DNA of 64,000 nucleotides from Desulfurivibrio alkaliphilus AHT 2 (GTDB lineage: Bacteria > Desulfobacterota > Desulfobulbia > Desulfobulbales > Desulfurivibrionaceae). How positions within the stretch are numbered: position 1 is the stretch's first letter; each line of letters starts with the position of its first letter. Below the pieces are notes generated by a model. That model had not been told where the DNA came from. It saw only the letters and a program-made list of their open reading frames with translations, and did not search any database. Positions 14,135-24,978 of the stretch are shown in pieces. The position numbers were made by a program, and so were the translations under genes. The stretch spans positions 2,547,742 to 2,611,741 of the forward strand of contig NC_014216.1 of the NCBI RefSeq assembly GCF_000092205.1. Direction: 5' to 3'.

Positions 14135-16129
14135 TTATTTTATAAACTCCTTGCTGCCGGCCACCAGGGTATCCACCACCGAAGGATCGGCCAGGGTGGA
14201 GGTATCGCCGAAATCGTGCTCTTCGGTTTGGCCGGCGGCGATCTTGCGCAAAATCCGGCGCATGATTTTGCCGCTTCTGGTTTTAGGCAGGCCGTCGGCA
14301 AACTGGATGAACTCCGGGGTGGCGATGGGTCCGATCTCTTTGCGGACATGGGTGCGCAGGGCGGCCCGCAGCTCGTCGCTGGGGTTAACGCCGCTCTTCA
14401 GAGAAACATAGGCGTAAATGGTCTGGCCCTTAACCTCGTGGGGGGCACCTACCACCGCCGCTTCAGCCACGTCCTTATGGGCCACCAGGGCCGATTCGAT
14501 CTCGGCGGTACCCATGCGGTGGCCGGAGACGTTGATCACGTCATCCAGGCGGCCCATGATCCAGAAGTAGCCGTCCTCGTCCTTGCGGGAGCCGTCTTCC
14601 GGGTCGTAGATCCCTTCATAGCGCGAAAAGTAGGTCTTCTTGTAACGCTCCGGGTCGCCGAACACTCCGCGCAGCATACCGGGCCAGGGCCGGCGGATGA
14701 CCAAGTGGCCGCCTTCGTTGGCCGCCGCCTCGCTGCCGTCTTCCCGCAGCACGGCAGCATCGATACCGGGCAGGGGCTTGGTGGCCGAGCCGGGCTTAAG
14801 GGGAGTGGCATAGGGCATGGCCGAAATCATAATACCGCCGGTTTCGGTCTGCCACCAGGTGTCCACCACCGGCAGCCTGCTCTTGCCGATATGCTCGTGG
14901 TACCACATCCAGGCTTCGGGGTTGATGGGCTCGCCCACCGAGCCCAGCAGTCGCAGCGAAGAAAGGTCATGCTTGTTGGGCCAGTCGGTGCCCTCCCGCA
15001 TCAGCGAGCGGATCACGGTGGGGGCGGTATAGAAAATATTGACCTTGAACTTGTCGCAGATCTGCCAGAAGCGATCGGGCTTGGGCCAGCTCGGCACCCC
15101 TTCGAACATCACCGAGGTGGCGCCCAGGGCCAGCGGCCCGTAGAGGATGTAGCTGTGCCCGGTAATCCAGCCGATATCGGCGGTACACCAGTAGACATCG
15201 TCATCTTTGAGGTCAAACACCCAGCGGCAGGTTTGGGCGGCGTAAGTCAGGTAGCCGCCGGTGGTGTGCACCACCCCTTTGGGTTTGCCGGTGGAGCCCG
15301 AGGTGTAGAGGATCAGCATGGTGTCTTCGGCGTCCATGCTCTCGGGCGGGCAGTCGGCGGTGATGCCGTCGGCGGTGATGGCTTCGTGCCACCAGGTATC
15401 ACGCCCTTGCTGCATGTTGATCTCGTTGCCGCCCCGCTTGACCACCACGCAGTTCTGGACACTGGGGCATTCGGCCAGGGCCTCGTCGGCGTTGGGCTTT
15501 AAGGGGATGGTCTTGCCGGCCCGCAGTACGGCATCGGCGGTGACCAGCACCTTGGCCTCGCAGTCCTGCATCCGGCTTTTGAGGCTGGCGGCGGAAAAGC
15601 CGGCAAAAACCACACTGTGGATGGCGCCGATGCGGGTACAGGCCAGCAGAATAATGGCCAACTCAGGCACCATGGGCAGGTAAACCGCCACCCGGTCGCC
15701 CTTGCCCACGCCCATTTTCTTCAGCACGTTGGCCATCCGGCAGACCTCGGTATGCAGCATCTGGTAGGTGTAAACCCGCACGTCTTCTTCAGGCTCGCCC
15801 TGCCAGATCAAAGCCGCCTTGTTGCGGCGACCGTTGGCCAGATGCCGGTCCAGGCAGTTGACCGAGACGTTGAGCTTACCGCCCTTGAACCATTTTACCT
15901 CCGGCTTGACCATGTCCGCTTCCAGGACCTGGTCCCATTTCTTGTCCCACTGGATCAGCTCTTCGGCCCGTTGAGCCCAGAACCCTTCCGGGTCGTCCAT
16001 GGACTGGCGGTACCACTCTTCATATTCGGCCATGCTTTTGGCGGAAACCGTATCGGCGGGGGCAGGCGGCGGTGCAAAGAGCCGTTTTTCCTGCATCATG
16101 CTTTCAATCTTGCTGTCTTCTCCACTCAT
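14135..16129 (-). CDS. acs: Acetyl-CoA synthetase (AMP-forming)
   Basis: A 664-residue ANL-superfamily enzyme making acetyl-CoA from acetate, ATP and CoA through acetyl-AMP. Motifs are [17 protein letters not shown] (P-loop A3), [15 protein letters not shown] (A4 with the acetate-pocket Trp), TWWQTETGG (A5), the hinge [19 protein letters not shown] (A8) and the catalytic lysine in [13 protein letters not shown] (A10). Length fits the family (~650). ATG 16129 with GAGGAG 9-10 nt upstream is preferred over GTG 16138. In a sulfate reducer or sulfur disproportionator it would serve acetate activation. Confidence 0.96.
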   Translation of the reverse strand: MSGEDSKIESMMQEKRLFAPPPAPADTVSAKSMAEYEEWYRQSMDDPEGFWAQRAEELIQWDKKWDQVLEADMVKPEVKWFKGGKLNVSVNCLDRHLANGRRNKAALIWQGEPEEDVRVYTYQMLHTEVCRMANVLKKMGVGKGDRVAVYLPMVPELAIILLACTRIGAIHSVVFAGFSAASLKSRMQDCEAKVLVTADAVLRAGKTIPLKPNADEALAECPSVQNCVVVKRGGNEINMQQGRDTWWHEAITADGITADCPPESMDAEDTMLILYTSGSTGKPKGVVHTTGGYLTYAAQTCRWVFDLKDDDVYWCTADIGWITGHSYILYGPLALGATSVMFEGVPSWPKPDRFWQICDKFKVNIFYTAPTVIRSLMREGTDWPNKHDLSSLRLLGSVGEPINPEAWMWYHEHIGKSRLPVVDTWWQTETGGIMISAMPYATPLKPGSATKPLPGIDAAVLREDGSEAAANEGGHLVIRRPWPGMLRGVFGDPERYKKTYFSRYEGIYDPEDGSRKDEDGYFWIMGRLDDVINVSGHRMGTAEIESALVAHKDVAEAAVVGAPHEVKGQTIYAYVSLKSGVNPSDELRAALRTHVRKEIGPIATPEFIQFADGLPKTRSGKIMRRILRKIAAGQTEEHDFGDTSTLADPSVVDTLVAGSKEFIK

Positions 16130-16296
16130 GATCGTCACTCTCCTCGGGTTGATGGGAACTGTTGAGGTTATGCCGGAACCACTACCAAGTTTCCCTCCGC
16201 CGTTTAAAAACCCATATAAGCACCGCGCACTTTAAAGCAGAGCACTCCCGCAGGTCAAGTAAAATTCGCCATTTTTCAAATGGCCCGACCCCAAGC

Positions 16297-16333
16297 AAAA
16301 ACCCCCGACCGGAAGATCCGATCGGGGGTTTTT
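16297..16333. terminator. Rho-independent terminator behind the porin gene
   Basis: Perfect stem AAAAACCCCCGA … TCGGGGGTTTTT with a 13-nt loop. It lies between the porin end (minus strand) and the acs promoter region and can work in both directions. Confidence 0.85.
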
Positions 16334-16389
16334 GCAGGTCTACGATTCAACTGAATCGGTGACCCTCAGGCCTGTTTGCCGTATTACGA

Positions 16390-17694
16390 CTAGAAACGAA
16401 TTTCCAGGCGGTGGCTGAGGCCGTAGTAGGCGTCGTCATCAGCGGTGACGTCATCGGGATTGGCGTAGATGGCGTCAATGTGGTAGGTGGTGCTGGCGTT
16501 GATTTTGTAAGCCAGGCTGGCGTCAACGGAGAAAACTGACGCGTCATCGGAGCCGGTGGCCGGGTTGTCATTGTAAAAATCGTAGGCGGTGTATGCCAAA
16601 CGACCGCCCAAGGTCAGCTCAGGGCTCAGCTTATGAGATGCACCCACGCCAATCGCCATTGCGTCTTCAACAGGAACTGGAGCGGCACCGAATTGGGTGT
16701 GGCCAAGGCCGTGGCCGCCACCGGTCTCGTGGAACATGGAGATTTTGTTGAAGAAGGGGCTGGCGGTGGAGCCGGCCATGGCATAGGCAAAGCCGCCGGT
16801 GAAGGTGGTGTCACCCAGTTGATAAGCGGCACCCAAGTAAATCTTGTGCTGGTTGTCATCCTCGGCGTTTTCGAAAAGATCACCGGTGGTGAAGTGGAAC
16901 TCGGTTTCCAGGGTCAGGTCGTCAAGACGATAGGTACCAAAACCGACCAGCTCGGTGCCGTCGTCGCCGCCGCTCCACTCCTGATCGTGATGACGAAGCT
17001 GAACGTTGGCGGTGAGGGGGCCGGCGCTGTAGCCCATGCCCAGCCCGTAAAGGTTGCGGTCTTCGTCATCGGCGATAATTTCAGCGAGAGTGTCAGTAGC
17101 ATTGGCAGGAACTGTGGCAACACGGGTCTGAGCCTCCTGCATTTTCTGGTAATAACCAAAGAGGGTAACCTCATCGTTAATCCGCTGGCTGTAAGTCAGT
17201 CGGTCCCCACGGCCTTCCCAGACCCGGAAGGCGTGCCCGTAGTTGAAGATCTGGCGACCGGCAATAACGGTGCCGGGGCCCACCGGTACCCGGACGTAAA
17301 GGTAATCAACTGCAAAGTTCCGATTATCACCAATATCAACGGCACCCCAAGTGTAGTGGTTGGGGTTGTTGCCGGCATCGCCGGCCAGATGAAAACGGCT
17401 GTGCAAGGAGGTGCCGCCGGCGGCCCGGGCGTCCAGGTTGAGCCGCATCCGGTGTTGGAGTTGGGCGTTGGTGTTATCGGCGTCGGCGAAGTCAGCATCT
17501 TCGCGCCAGAAACCACGCAGGCGGGCATCACCGCTCAGGGTGATGCCGGTTTCGCCTCTGGTGTCGACGGATGCTTCAGCTGAGGAAGCGCCTACACCGA
17601 TCACCGCCGGGGTCAGGACCATGGCGCCGAGGGCCAGGGCCAGGGGGAGACGGGCATAGCGCCGCTTCATGGTGGAACCTTTCTGCTCTTTCAT
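16390..17694 (-). CDS. Outer membrane porin-like beta-barrel protein
   Basis: A 434-residue product. ATG 17694 has AAAGGAGAG 6-14 nt upstream, so the longer frame to 17871 is rejected. The signal peptide is RRYARLPLALALGAMVLTPA followed by a cleavage-like ASSAEASV. The mature part alternates polar and hydrophobic residues, is rich in Tyr/Gly/Asp, contains plug-like YNYGHAFRVWEGRGDRLTY-type strands, and ends in LSHRLEIRF with a terminal Phe, the outer-membrane insertion signal. Substrate is unknown. It is monocistronic between its own promoter region and terminator. Confidence 0.8.
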   Translation of the reverse strand: MKEQKGSTMKRRYARLPLALALGAMVLTPAVIGVGASSAEASVDTRGETGITLSGDARLRGFWREDADFADADNTNAQLQHRMRLNLDARAAGGTSLHSRFHLAGDAGNNPNHYTWGAVDIGDNRNFAVDYLYVRVPVGPGTVIAGRQIFNYGHAFRVWEGRGDRLTYSQRINDEVTLFGYYQKMQEAQTRVATVPANATDTLAEIIADDEDRNLYGLGMGYSAGPLTANVQLRHHDQEWSGGDDGTELVGFGTYRLDDLTLETEFHFTTGDLFENAEDDNQHKIYLGAAYQLGDTTFTGGFAYAMAGSTASPFFNKISMFHETGGGHGLGHTQFGAAPVPVEDAMAIGVGASHKLSPELTLGGRLAYTAYDFYNDNPATGSDDASVFSVDASLAYKINASTTYHIDAIYANPDDVTADDDAYYGLSHRLEIRF

Positions 17695-18136
17695 AGTGTG
17701 CTCTCCTTTACTCCTTGTGTGGTTGGGTACCCGGCGGCCGCCGTTGCAGCGTCCGCCCCTACATCTTTTGCTTGTTAATCCGTTTTTGCCCCTGCCAATC
17801 GTGCCTTGCGGCGGGGGTAAGCTGAAAGCTCCTGAATCTCTTAATAGAAGCGACCGGTGCCTGTCAAGCAAAAACAGGGCAAAAGTATAATTTTTTTTAT
17901 CGGCGGTTCAAATTTTTTTCACCCCCGGCTTGCCCCGGCCGACCGGGGATTAGCTGCTGGTGTCCGGCGTAAAGCGCCGCCGGCTGGGCAATTGTTCGCC
18001 ATGCTAGAGAAAAAGAAAGCGAAAATCAAGAAAATAATCGGCATACCCGAGAAATATTCTGCTGGTGTTGACGGTTCTGGGTATCATGCCGGGCACCCTT
18101 GCGGTTTGTAGTTGAAAGTTTCAATTAGTGAGAATG
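17695..18136. other. Divergent intergenic region between the porin and higBA
   Basis: About 440 nt. The left part should hold the porin promoter. Short lysine-rich readings around 18000-18110 (LEKKKAKIKKIIGIPEK) are probably chance or gene debris. No RNA or repeat is recognised. Confidence 0.35.
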
Positions 18137-18155
18137 CAGATGCCGTCGGCATCTG
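18137..18155. promoter_or_regulatory. Candidate HigA operator upstream of higB
   Basis: A perfect palindrome CAGATGCCG-T-CGGCATCTG with 9-bp arms, 55 nt upstream of the higB start. HigA-type antitoxins repress their own operon by binding inverted repeats; the position suits that. Confidence 0.45.
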
Positions 18156-18173
18156 ACCAAATGGTTGTATCGC

Positions 18174-18202
18174 TTGACAATAATATCTTTCGACGATAAG
18201 GT
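18174..18202 (+). promoter_or_regulatory. Possible sigma-70 promoter of higBA
   Basis: TTGACA (18174-18179), 17 nt, TAAGGT (18197-18202). Spacing is ideal, but the predicted transcription start would fall at the higB ATG (18210), giving an almost leaderless message. Confidence 0.35.
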
Positions 18203-18209
18203 TGGGTTT

Positions 18210-18491
18210 ATGATTGTCTCTATCAAGGACAGTGAAACGGCCAAAGTTTGGGCGGGCTATTTTTCTCGCAAACTGCCAACTTCCATTCAGGCGGTTGCTC
18301 GGCGGAAGTTGAGAATGATTAACAACGCTCGGGCAATTGATGATCTGCGAATTCCGCCCGCAAATCGCCTGGAAAAGCTTTCCGGTAACCGGGCCGGCCA
18401 GTGGAGCATCAGAATCAACGACCAATGGCGAATATGCTTTACCTGGAACAACGGCCAGGTCGAGCAGGTTGAGATTTGCGATTACCATTGA
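18210..18491 (+). CDS. higB: HigB-type toxin (mRNA interferase)
   Basis: A 93-residue RelE-superfamily toxin. ATG 18210 is the conserved start (MIVSIKDSETAKVW); the frame upstream to 18165 is not part of the family. Typical features are the N-terminal helix with GYFSRKLP, the AVARRKLRMINNA segment, LRIPPANRLEKLSG, and the closing WSIRINDQWRICFTW…VEICDYH strands with the catalytic basic/His residues. HigB cleaves mRNA on the ribosome. It precedes its antitoxin by 15 nt, the reversed order characteristic of higBA. Confidence 0.92.
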   Translation: MIVSIKDSETAKVWAGYFSRKLPTSIQAVARRKLRMINNARAIDDLRIPPANRLEKLSGNRAGQWSIRINDQWRICFTWNNGQVEQVEICDYH

Positions 18492-18506
18492 AGACAGGAG
18501 CACACC

Positions 18507-18797
18507 ATGGAAAGACTTCCCAACATCCACCCCGGTGAGGTTTTGCGCGAAGAGTTCCTTAAGCCTTTGGGCATCAGTCAGTACCGACTGGCCAAAGCCA
18601 TCGGGGTATCACCCATGCGAATCAGCGAGATTTGCGCCGGCAAGCGCTCGGTTACCGCCGACAGCGCCATCAGGCTGGCCCGGGCGCTGGGAACCACTCC
18701 CGGTTTCTGGCTGGGCCTGCAAGCCGACTACGACACCGAAGAGGCCATCAACGCCGCCGGCAACACCCTGGACGCCATCAGTCGGCTGGCCGCATAA
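18507..18797 (+). CDS. higA: HigA-type antitoxin
   Basis: A 96-residue HTH-XRE antitoxin. The N-terminal HPGEVLREEFLKPLGISQY and the helix-turn-helix RLAKAIGVSPMRISEICAGK are standard for HigA, as is FWLGLQADYD. It binds and neutralises HigB and represses the operon, with the palindrome at 18137 a likely target. Its stop lies 39 nt before pyrF, which may receive some read-through. Confidence 0.93.
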   Translation: MERLPNIHPGEVLREEFLKPLGISQYRLAKAIGVSPMRISEICAGKRSVTADSAIRLARALGTTPGFWLGLQADYDTEEAINAAGNTLDAISRLAA

Positions 18798-18836
18798 ACA
18801 AGGAAAAAGGCAATATAAAATTAAGGTGACTAGGAA

Positions 18837-19553
18837 ATGGTAAGTGGACGGCAGGGAGTTGTCCCGGAGCGGCGGTTGATCTTCGCCCTGGATGTGCCGG
18901 AGCCGGAGCAGGCCCGGGAGTGGGTGGGGCGCCTGGAGCAGCAGGTGGGGTTTTTCAAGGTGGGCCTGGAGCTCTTCACCGCCGGCTGGTGGCCGGTGGT
19001 GGAGGAGATTGCCGGCCGGGGGCATGGGGTAATGCTGGACCTTAAGTTTCATGACATCCCCGAAACCGTTTATCGGGCGGTGCGCCGTTTGCGGGACCAC
19101 GGGGTCAGCCTGGCCACCGTCCACGGCCAGGAATCGGCCATGCTGCAGGCGGCGGCCGAAGCGGCCAAGGGCGACTTGCAGGTGTTGGCGGTAACGGTGC
19201 TTACCAGCATCGGCGAGGAAGATCTGCGGGCGGCGGGCTGGGCCGGCAGTGCCGAGGAGTTGGTGCTGCAGCGGGCGGGCAAGGCCCTGGCCGCCGGTTG
19301 TGCCGGGGTGGTGGCCTCGCCCCGGGAGGTGGCGGCCCTGCGCCGCCAGTGGGGCGAGGATTTTTTGATCGTTACCCCCGGTATTCGCCCCGCCGGCGCC
19401 GCTGGCTCTGACGATCAGCAGCGCACCGCCACCGCCGGGGCCGCCATTGCCGCCGGCGCCGACTTCCTGGTGGTTGGCCGTCCCATTCGCGACGCCGCCG
19501 ACCCCCCGGCCGCCGCCGCCGCCTTGCAGCAGGAGATTGCTGCCGCTCTGTAA
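18837..19553 (+). CDS. pyrF: Orotidine 5'-phosphate decarboxylase
   Basis: A 238-residue TIM-barrel enzyme converting OMP to UMP in pyrimidine synthesis. It carries LIFALDVPE, FFKVGLELF and the catalytic DLKFHDIPET (Lys70, Asp73), then TVHG, VTPGIRPAG and the phosphate-binding VVGRPIRDA. Type I length is normal. ATG 18837 follows an AGGTGAC/AGGAA region. It reads towards the oppositely oriented glcD-like gene. Confidence 0.95.
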   Translation: MVSGRQGVVPERRLIFALDVPEPEQAREWVGRLEQQVGFFKVGLELFTAGWWPVVEEIAGRGHGVMLDLKFHDIPETVYRAVRRLRDHGVSLATVHGQESAMLQAAAEAAKGDLQVLAVTVLTSIGEEDLRAAGWAGSAEELVLQRAGKALAAGCAGVVASPREVAALRRQWGEDFLIVTPGIRPAGAAGSDDQQRTATAGAAIAAGADFLVVGRPIRDAADPPAAAAALQQEIAAAL

Positions 19554-19573
19554 ATGAGGGGCAACGTCAAGGT

Positions 19574-21001
19574 CTAAACGTCTTGGTCTGGAAAGATTTT
19601 GCCCGGGTTGAGGATATTGCCCGGGTCGAAAAGTCTTTTCAGCTTTTTCATCAACTCCAAACCAGCCTGATCCAACTCGGCGGTAATGGCCGCCGCCTTG
19701 CTGATTCCCACCCCGTGTTCGCCGGAAAGGGTGCCGCCCAACGCCAGGGTCCGCTGCTGGATGGCGGCGCGGACCCCTTCTGCCGCCCCGGCCTCCCGGG
19801 GATCATCCCGGTCCAGCATGATATTGACGTGGATGTTGCCGTCGCCGGCATGGCCGAAGGTGAAGATGGGCAGGCCGGTGTCGGCGGCCAGTTGCTCGGC
19901 GGCGGCCACCAGCTCGGGGATCCGGCTGCGGGGGACGACGATATCGTCGCTGATCTTGTGGGGCCGCAGCTTGAAAGCCGCTGGCGAGACGGCCCGGCGG
20001 GCGGCCCAGAGTTGCTCGGCCTCCTCGCGGTCCGCCGCCGCATACACCAGCACCCCCGGCTGATCCTGCAGGAACTCGTTGAGCTGCCTGGTCTGGCCCG
20101 CCACCTCTTCGGGGTTGCCGTCCAGCTCCAGCAGCAGCATGGCCGCCGGGCTTTGCCCAATCTGGCTCAGGGCGTGTTCCATAAGTCCGGCGGGCAGGCG
20201 GTCGGCCACCAGGTTTAAGGCGGTGCGGTCCAGGTATTCCAGGGTGGCGGGGGTCAGCCGGCGCAAAATGGCGCTGACCAGGCCGGTGGCCTGCTGCAGA
20301 TCGCGGCAGAGCAGCAGCATGGTTTGCCTGGTGGTCGGGGCCGGCACCAGGCGCAGGGTGATCTCGCCGATCACCGCCAGGGTGCCCTCGCTGCCCACCA
20401 GCAGCCGGGTAAGGTCGTAGCCCACCACCCCCTTGGCGGTGCGCACCCCGGTGTGGATGATGTCGCCGTTGGCCAGCACCGCTTTCAGCCCCAGCACGTA
20501 GTCGCGGGTAACCCCGTATTTGACCGCCGCCGGGCCGCCGGCCCCGCAGGCCACGTTGCCGCCGATGGTGCAGAAGGCCCGGCTGGCGGGGTCGGGCGGG
20601 TAATAAAGGCCGTGGTGCTGTACCGCCCTTTGCAGATCGGCGGTGATCACCCCCGGCTGGACCACCGCCACCTGGTTGTCGGCATCGATTTCCAGAATTT
20701 GGTCCATCCGGCTTAAGGCCAGCATGATGCCGCCCCGGGTGGCCACCGCCCCGCCGCACATGCCGGTGCCGGCCCCCCGGGGAATTACCGGAACCTGATA
20801 TTCGCCGGCCAGTCGCAGGATAGCGGCAATCTGGGCGCAGTTTTCCGGGAAAACCACCGCCGCCGGGGAATGTTCCCGGCCGGAGCCGTCGTAGGCATAA
20901 CTAAGCCGTTCTTCGGCGGCGGTGGCAACCTGTTCTTTGCCCACCACCCGCTGCAAAGCGGCGAGCAGGCGGGAATCAATGGCAGGGGTATGGCCGGTCA
21001 T
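19574..21001 (-). CDS. glcD: FAD-linked oxidase, glycolate oxidase subunit GlcD / D-lactate dehydrogenase type
   Basis: A 475-residue flavoprotein of the FAD-PCMH/FAD-oxidase C family. FAD-binding motifs are VPVIPRGAGTGMCGGAV and GTIGGNVACGAGG-like FCTIGGNVACGAGGPAA with VKYGVTRDYVLGL. The C-terminal substrate domain has GHAGDGNIHVNI and SGEHGVGISKA. The family oxidises glycolate, D-lactate or another 2-hydroxy acid. GlcE and the iron-sulfur GlcF are not beside it, so the electron acceptor and exact substrate are open; a stand-alone D-lactate dehydrogenase is equally likely. Confidence 0.85.
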   Translation of the reverse strand: MTGHTPAIDSRLLAALQRVVGKEQVATAAEERLSYAYDGSGREHSPAAVVFPENCAQIAAILRLAGEYQVPVIPRGAGTGMCGGAVATRGGIMLALSRMDQILEIDADNQVAVVQPGVITADLQRAVQHHGLYYPPDPASRAFCTIGGNVACGAGGPAAVKYGVTRDYVLGLKAVLANGDIIHTGVRTAKGVVGYDLTRLLVGSEGTLAVIGEITLRLVPAPTTRQTMLLLCRDLQQATGLVSAILRRLTPATLEYLDRTALNLVADRLPAGLMEHALSQIGQSPAAMLLLELDGNPEEVAGQTRQLNEFLQDQPGVLVYAAADREEAEQLWAARRAVSPAAFKLRPHKISDDIVVPRSRIPELVAAAEQLAADTGLPIFTFGHAGDGNIHVNIMLDRDDPREAGAAEGVRAAIQQRTLALGGTLSGEHGVGISKAAAITAELDQAGLELMKKLKRLFDPGNILNPGKIFPDQDV

Positions 21002-21034
21002 CTTTGTTGCTGTTTACGTAACTGATCACTTTTA

Positions 21035-21484
21035 TTATTGCTTGTCGATATCGCGGTGCCGGGTGCTGATCTGCAGCGGCAACTCGGTTGCTCTCAAGGC
21101 GGCGGCCAGGGCTTCGGTGACCGCCGGGGAGCGGTGGCGGCCGCCGGTGCAGCCCACCGCGATGGCGATGGCATCGCGGTGGTTGGCTCGGGCGGTTTCC
21201 AGTTGCAGGTAATAGTGCAGCAGTTCCAGGTGCAGGGCAATAAAGCGCTTACCGGCCGGGTGTTCCAGCACATAGGCGGCAATTTCGGGCTCCAGGCCGT
21301 GGTGGGGGCGCAGTTCCTCTTGCCAGTATGGGTTTGGCAGGGGGCGGGCGTCAAATACCAGGTCGGCGGCCGGGGCCGGGCCATGCTTGTGGCCGAAACT
21401 TTGCAGGGTCAAGGGCAAACGGGCTGGCTGGCCGGTGGCAGCCGGTTCGCCCCGGCCGGCTGGTTTATGGCTATCCCTGCTCAT
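21035..21484 (-). CDS. RapZ C-terminal-domain protein (no N-terminal kinase-like domain)
   Basis: A 149-residue protein matching only the C-terminal half of RapZ: LQSFGHKHGPAPAADLVFDA, RPLPNPYWQEELR, then IAIAVGCTGGRHRSPAV and a final HRD. In E. coli this half binds the sRNA GlmZ and senses glucosamine-6-phosphate, while the missing N-terminal half carries the P-loop. ATG 21484 overlaps the end of the ptsN-like gene by 14 nt, so it belongs to the rpoN cluster. The upstream out-of-frame reading shows no P-loop, so the short form appears genuine. Confidence 0.8.
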   Translation of the reverse strand: MSRDSHKPAGRGEPAATGQPARLPLTLQSFGHKHGPAPAADLVFDARPLPNPYWQEELRPHHGLEPEIAAYVLEHPAGKRFIALHLELLHYYLQLETARANHRDAIAIAVGCTGGRHRSPAVTEALAAALRATELPLQISTRHRDIDKQ

Positions 21485-21938
21485 GGTTGCCTTCTTGCCC
21501 CTCGTCGCGCAGGATCCGAGCCAGCTCTTCGCGGCTTTCGGCCTGCTGGAGCCGGGCCCGGATCTGGTGGTCCCGGAGGAAGCGGGCCAGTTCGGCCAGG
21601 CGGCCGAGATAGGGGGTGCTGCTGGCCGCCGGGGCCAGCAGCAGGAAGAAGAGGTGAACGGGCCGGCCGTCTTGGGCGGCAAAAGGGATGCCTTGGGTGC
21701 TGCGGCCAAAAACCATGACCATCTCTGCCAACTCCGGCACCTTGCCGTGGGGAATGGCCACCCCGTCGCCGATGCCGGTGGAGCCCAGCTCTTCCCGTTC
21801 TTCCAGGATGGCGCAGAGCCCTTCCAGCTCCAGGCCGGGATGCTGTTCGACGGCCGCCGCCGCCAGCTCGCGCAGCACCTCTTTTTTGCCGGTAGCCTTC
21901 AGCTCGGTAATAATAACGATCTGTTCAATAGCATTCAT
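21471..21938 (-). CDS. ptsN: PTS IIA-like nitrogen regulatory protein (EIIA-Ntr)
   Basis: A 155-residue PTS EIIA type-2 domain. The phosphorylated His lies in GSTGIGDGVAIPHGKV, preceded by KKEVLRELAAAAVEQHP and AILEEREELGS; the VHLFFLLLAP strand follows. EIIA-Ntr works in the nitrogen PTS as a regulator rather than in sugar uptake. ATG 21938 is preferred over TTG 21950. It sits between rpoN and the RapZ-C gene, as in many proteobacteria, but no hpf gene is present between them. Confidence 0.88.
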   Translation of the reverse strand: MNAIEQIVIITELKATGKKEVLRELAAAAVEQHPGLELEGLCAILEEREELGSTGIGDGVAIPHGKVPELAEMVMVFGRSTQGIPFAAQDGRPVHLFFLLLAPAASSTPYLGRLAELARFLRDHQIRARLQQAESREELARILRDEGQEGNHEQG

Positions 21939-22041
21939 AAGTCGATACAAACTATTCGAGTTTCAAAAAATAACCAATATAAGAAAAAGTCTTAAACGGG
22001 CAGCCGTGCCGATCGCCGCAAGGTGCGGTGCGGATGCCCGT

Positions 22042-23538
<1,497 letters not shown>

Positions 23539-23560
23539 GGTCGTTCTTCTCGGTTGTTGT

Positions 23561-24304
23561 TTATAGGGTGAAATGTTCGCCCAGGTACAGTTGCCGGGCT
23601 TCGGGGCAACGGATAATATCTTCTGCCGTGCCGCTGGTCAAGATCCGGCCGTGATTGACGATATAGGCCCGGTCGCAGACCGCCAGGGTTTCGCGCACAT
23701 TGTGATCGGAGATCAGCACCCCCAGGCCCCGGTTTTTCAAATCTTTGATGATCTGCTGCAAATCGGCCACCGACAGCGGGTCGATGCCGGCAAAGGGTTC
23801 ATCCAGCAGGATGAAGCGAGGCTGCATGGCCAGGGCCCGCATGATCTCCACCCGTCGCCGTTCGCCGCCGGACAGCGAATGGGCCGGGTTGTCGGCCAGG
23901 TAGCCCAGTTTCAGTTCATCCAACAGGGCGTCGGTGCGCCGCTTGATTTCCTTGCGCCCCAGGCCTAAAGGTTCCAGGATGATGCGAACATTTTCCACCA
24001 CGCTGAGCTTCTTGAACACCGAAGACTCCTGGGGCAGATAGGCCAAACCCAGGCGGGCCCGGCGATGGATGGCCAAGGCGGTGATGTCCTGCTCGTCCAG
24101 CATTACCCGGCCGGCGTCGGGGCGGACAAAACCGGCGATACTGTAAAAGGTGGTGGTCTTGCCGGCCCCGTTGGGGCCCAGCAGGCCCACCACGCTGCCG
24201 GTTTCCACCGCCAGGCTGATGCCGTCCACCACCCGCCTCTTGCTGTACTGCTTAACGATATCGGTGGTGGCCAGCCGCATTTTCGAAGCACCGGGCGTGC
24301 TCAT
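23561..24304 (-). CDS. lptB: LPS export ABC transporter ATP-binding protein
   Basis: A 247-residue ABC ATPase. Walker A GPNGAGKTTTFYSIAG, Q-loop LPQESSVF, signature LSGGERRRVEIMRAL, Walker B RFILLDEPFAGIDPLSV and the H-loop ISDHNVRETL all match LptB closely. It powers extraction of lipopolysaccharide from the inner membrane with LptF/LptG. Its start overlaps the lptA end by 4 nt. lptFG and lptC are not in the window. Confidence 0.97.
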   Translation of the reverse strand: MSTPGASKMRLATTDIVKQYSKRRVVDGISLAVETGSVVGLLGPNGAGKTTTFYSIAGFVRPDAGRVMLDEQDITALAIHRRARLGLAYLPQESSVFKKLSVVENVRIILEPLGLGRKEIKRRTDALLDELKLGYLADNPAHSLSGGERRRVEIMRALAMQPRFILLDEPFAGIDPLSVADLQQIIKDLKNRGLGVLISDHNVRETLAVCDRAYIVNHGRILTSGTAEDIIRCPEARQLYLGEHFTL

Positions 24305-24939
24305 GGGGCCTCCGGGGCGACGGTCGGCGGGTTCTGATCGCCGTTTGCCGGGCTGCCTGGCGGTTGCTCGGCGGGCGGGGCGGTATGATCAGCCGATTCG
24401 TCGTCGGGTGCCATGGGCTTGGGCTGGTCGTCGTCGGCGTAAAAAAAGGCCCGTACCCGTTCTTCGGGGGTCTCGCCCCGTTCCACGACGCTGCGGCCTT
24501 CATCGAGGTAAAGGGTAATCGAGCGGCCGGTGATCAGGTTGCCTTCCTGCCAGGCGCGGGCCTTGCCGGCCAGCAGTACCTTGCGGTCCGCTTCCGTGTA
24601 CTCCAGGGTGTCGCCGGTGCCGATCCAATCCTCGGCCTCCACCCGGACCTGGCCGGTGGCGTAAAGCTTTTTGAGCCGCCGCCGGTCCCCGGCCGGCAGC
24701 TGGTCCTGCTCTTCCTGGCTGAGGTGAAAGATGGTCATGGTGTCGGCGTGAATCACCAGATCACCCTGGCGGGCCACCACCTGGCCGCGGAAAAGCACCG
24801 AGTTGGGCTCGTCGCCGGTTTCCATCCGGTCCGCCTCGATACGCACCGGTTCCGCCCGCTCGCCCTCAGCGGCGTAAGTTACCGCTACGCCGGCGCCCAG
24901 CAGCAACCCCAGGCAGCAAACCACAAGATAAAGTCGCAT
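24301..24939 (-). CDS. lptA: LPS transport periplasmic protein LptA
   Basis: A 212-residue exported protein. The start is ATG 24939 (MRLYLVVCCLGLLLGAGVAV signal peptide); the longer frame to 25023 runs into a repeat. The OstA-type jelly-roll domain shows PVRIEADRMETGDEPNSVLF, GQVVARQGDLVIHADTM, then ATGQVRVEAEDW and DTLEYTEADRKV. LptA bridges the periplasm for LPS transport. A ~55-residue Pro/Ala/Asp-rich tail (PMAPDDESAD…) extends beyond the domain. It is the first gene of the lptA-lptB-rpoN-ptsN cluster. Confidence 0.9.
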   Translation of the reverse strand: MRLYLVVCCLGLLLGAGVAVTYAAEGERAEPVRIEADRMETGDEPNSVLFRGQVVARQGDLVIHADTMTIFHLSQEEQDQLPAGDRRRLKKLYATGQVRVEAEDWIGTGDTLEYTEADRKVLLAGKARAWQEGNLITGRSITLYLDEGRSVVERGETPEERVRAFFYADDDQPKPMAPDDESADHTAPPAEQPPGSPANGDQNPPTVAPEAP

Positions 24940-24978
24940 ATTTTTTATTTCGTTATCGATCAGTAGCGTTGTCATTTG

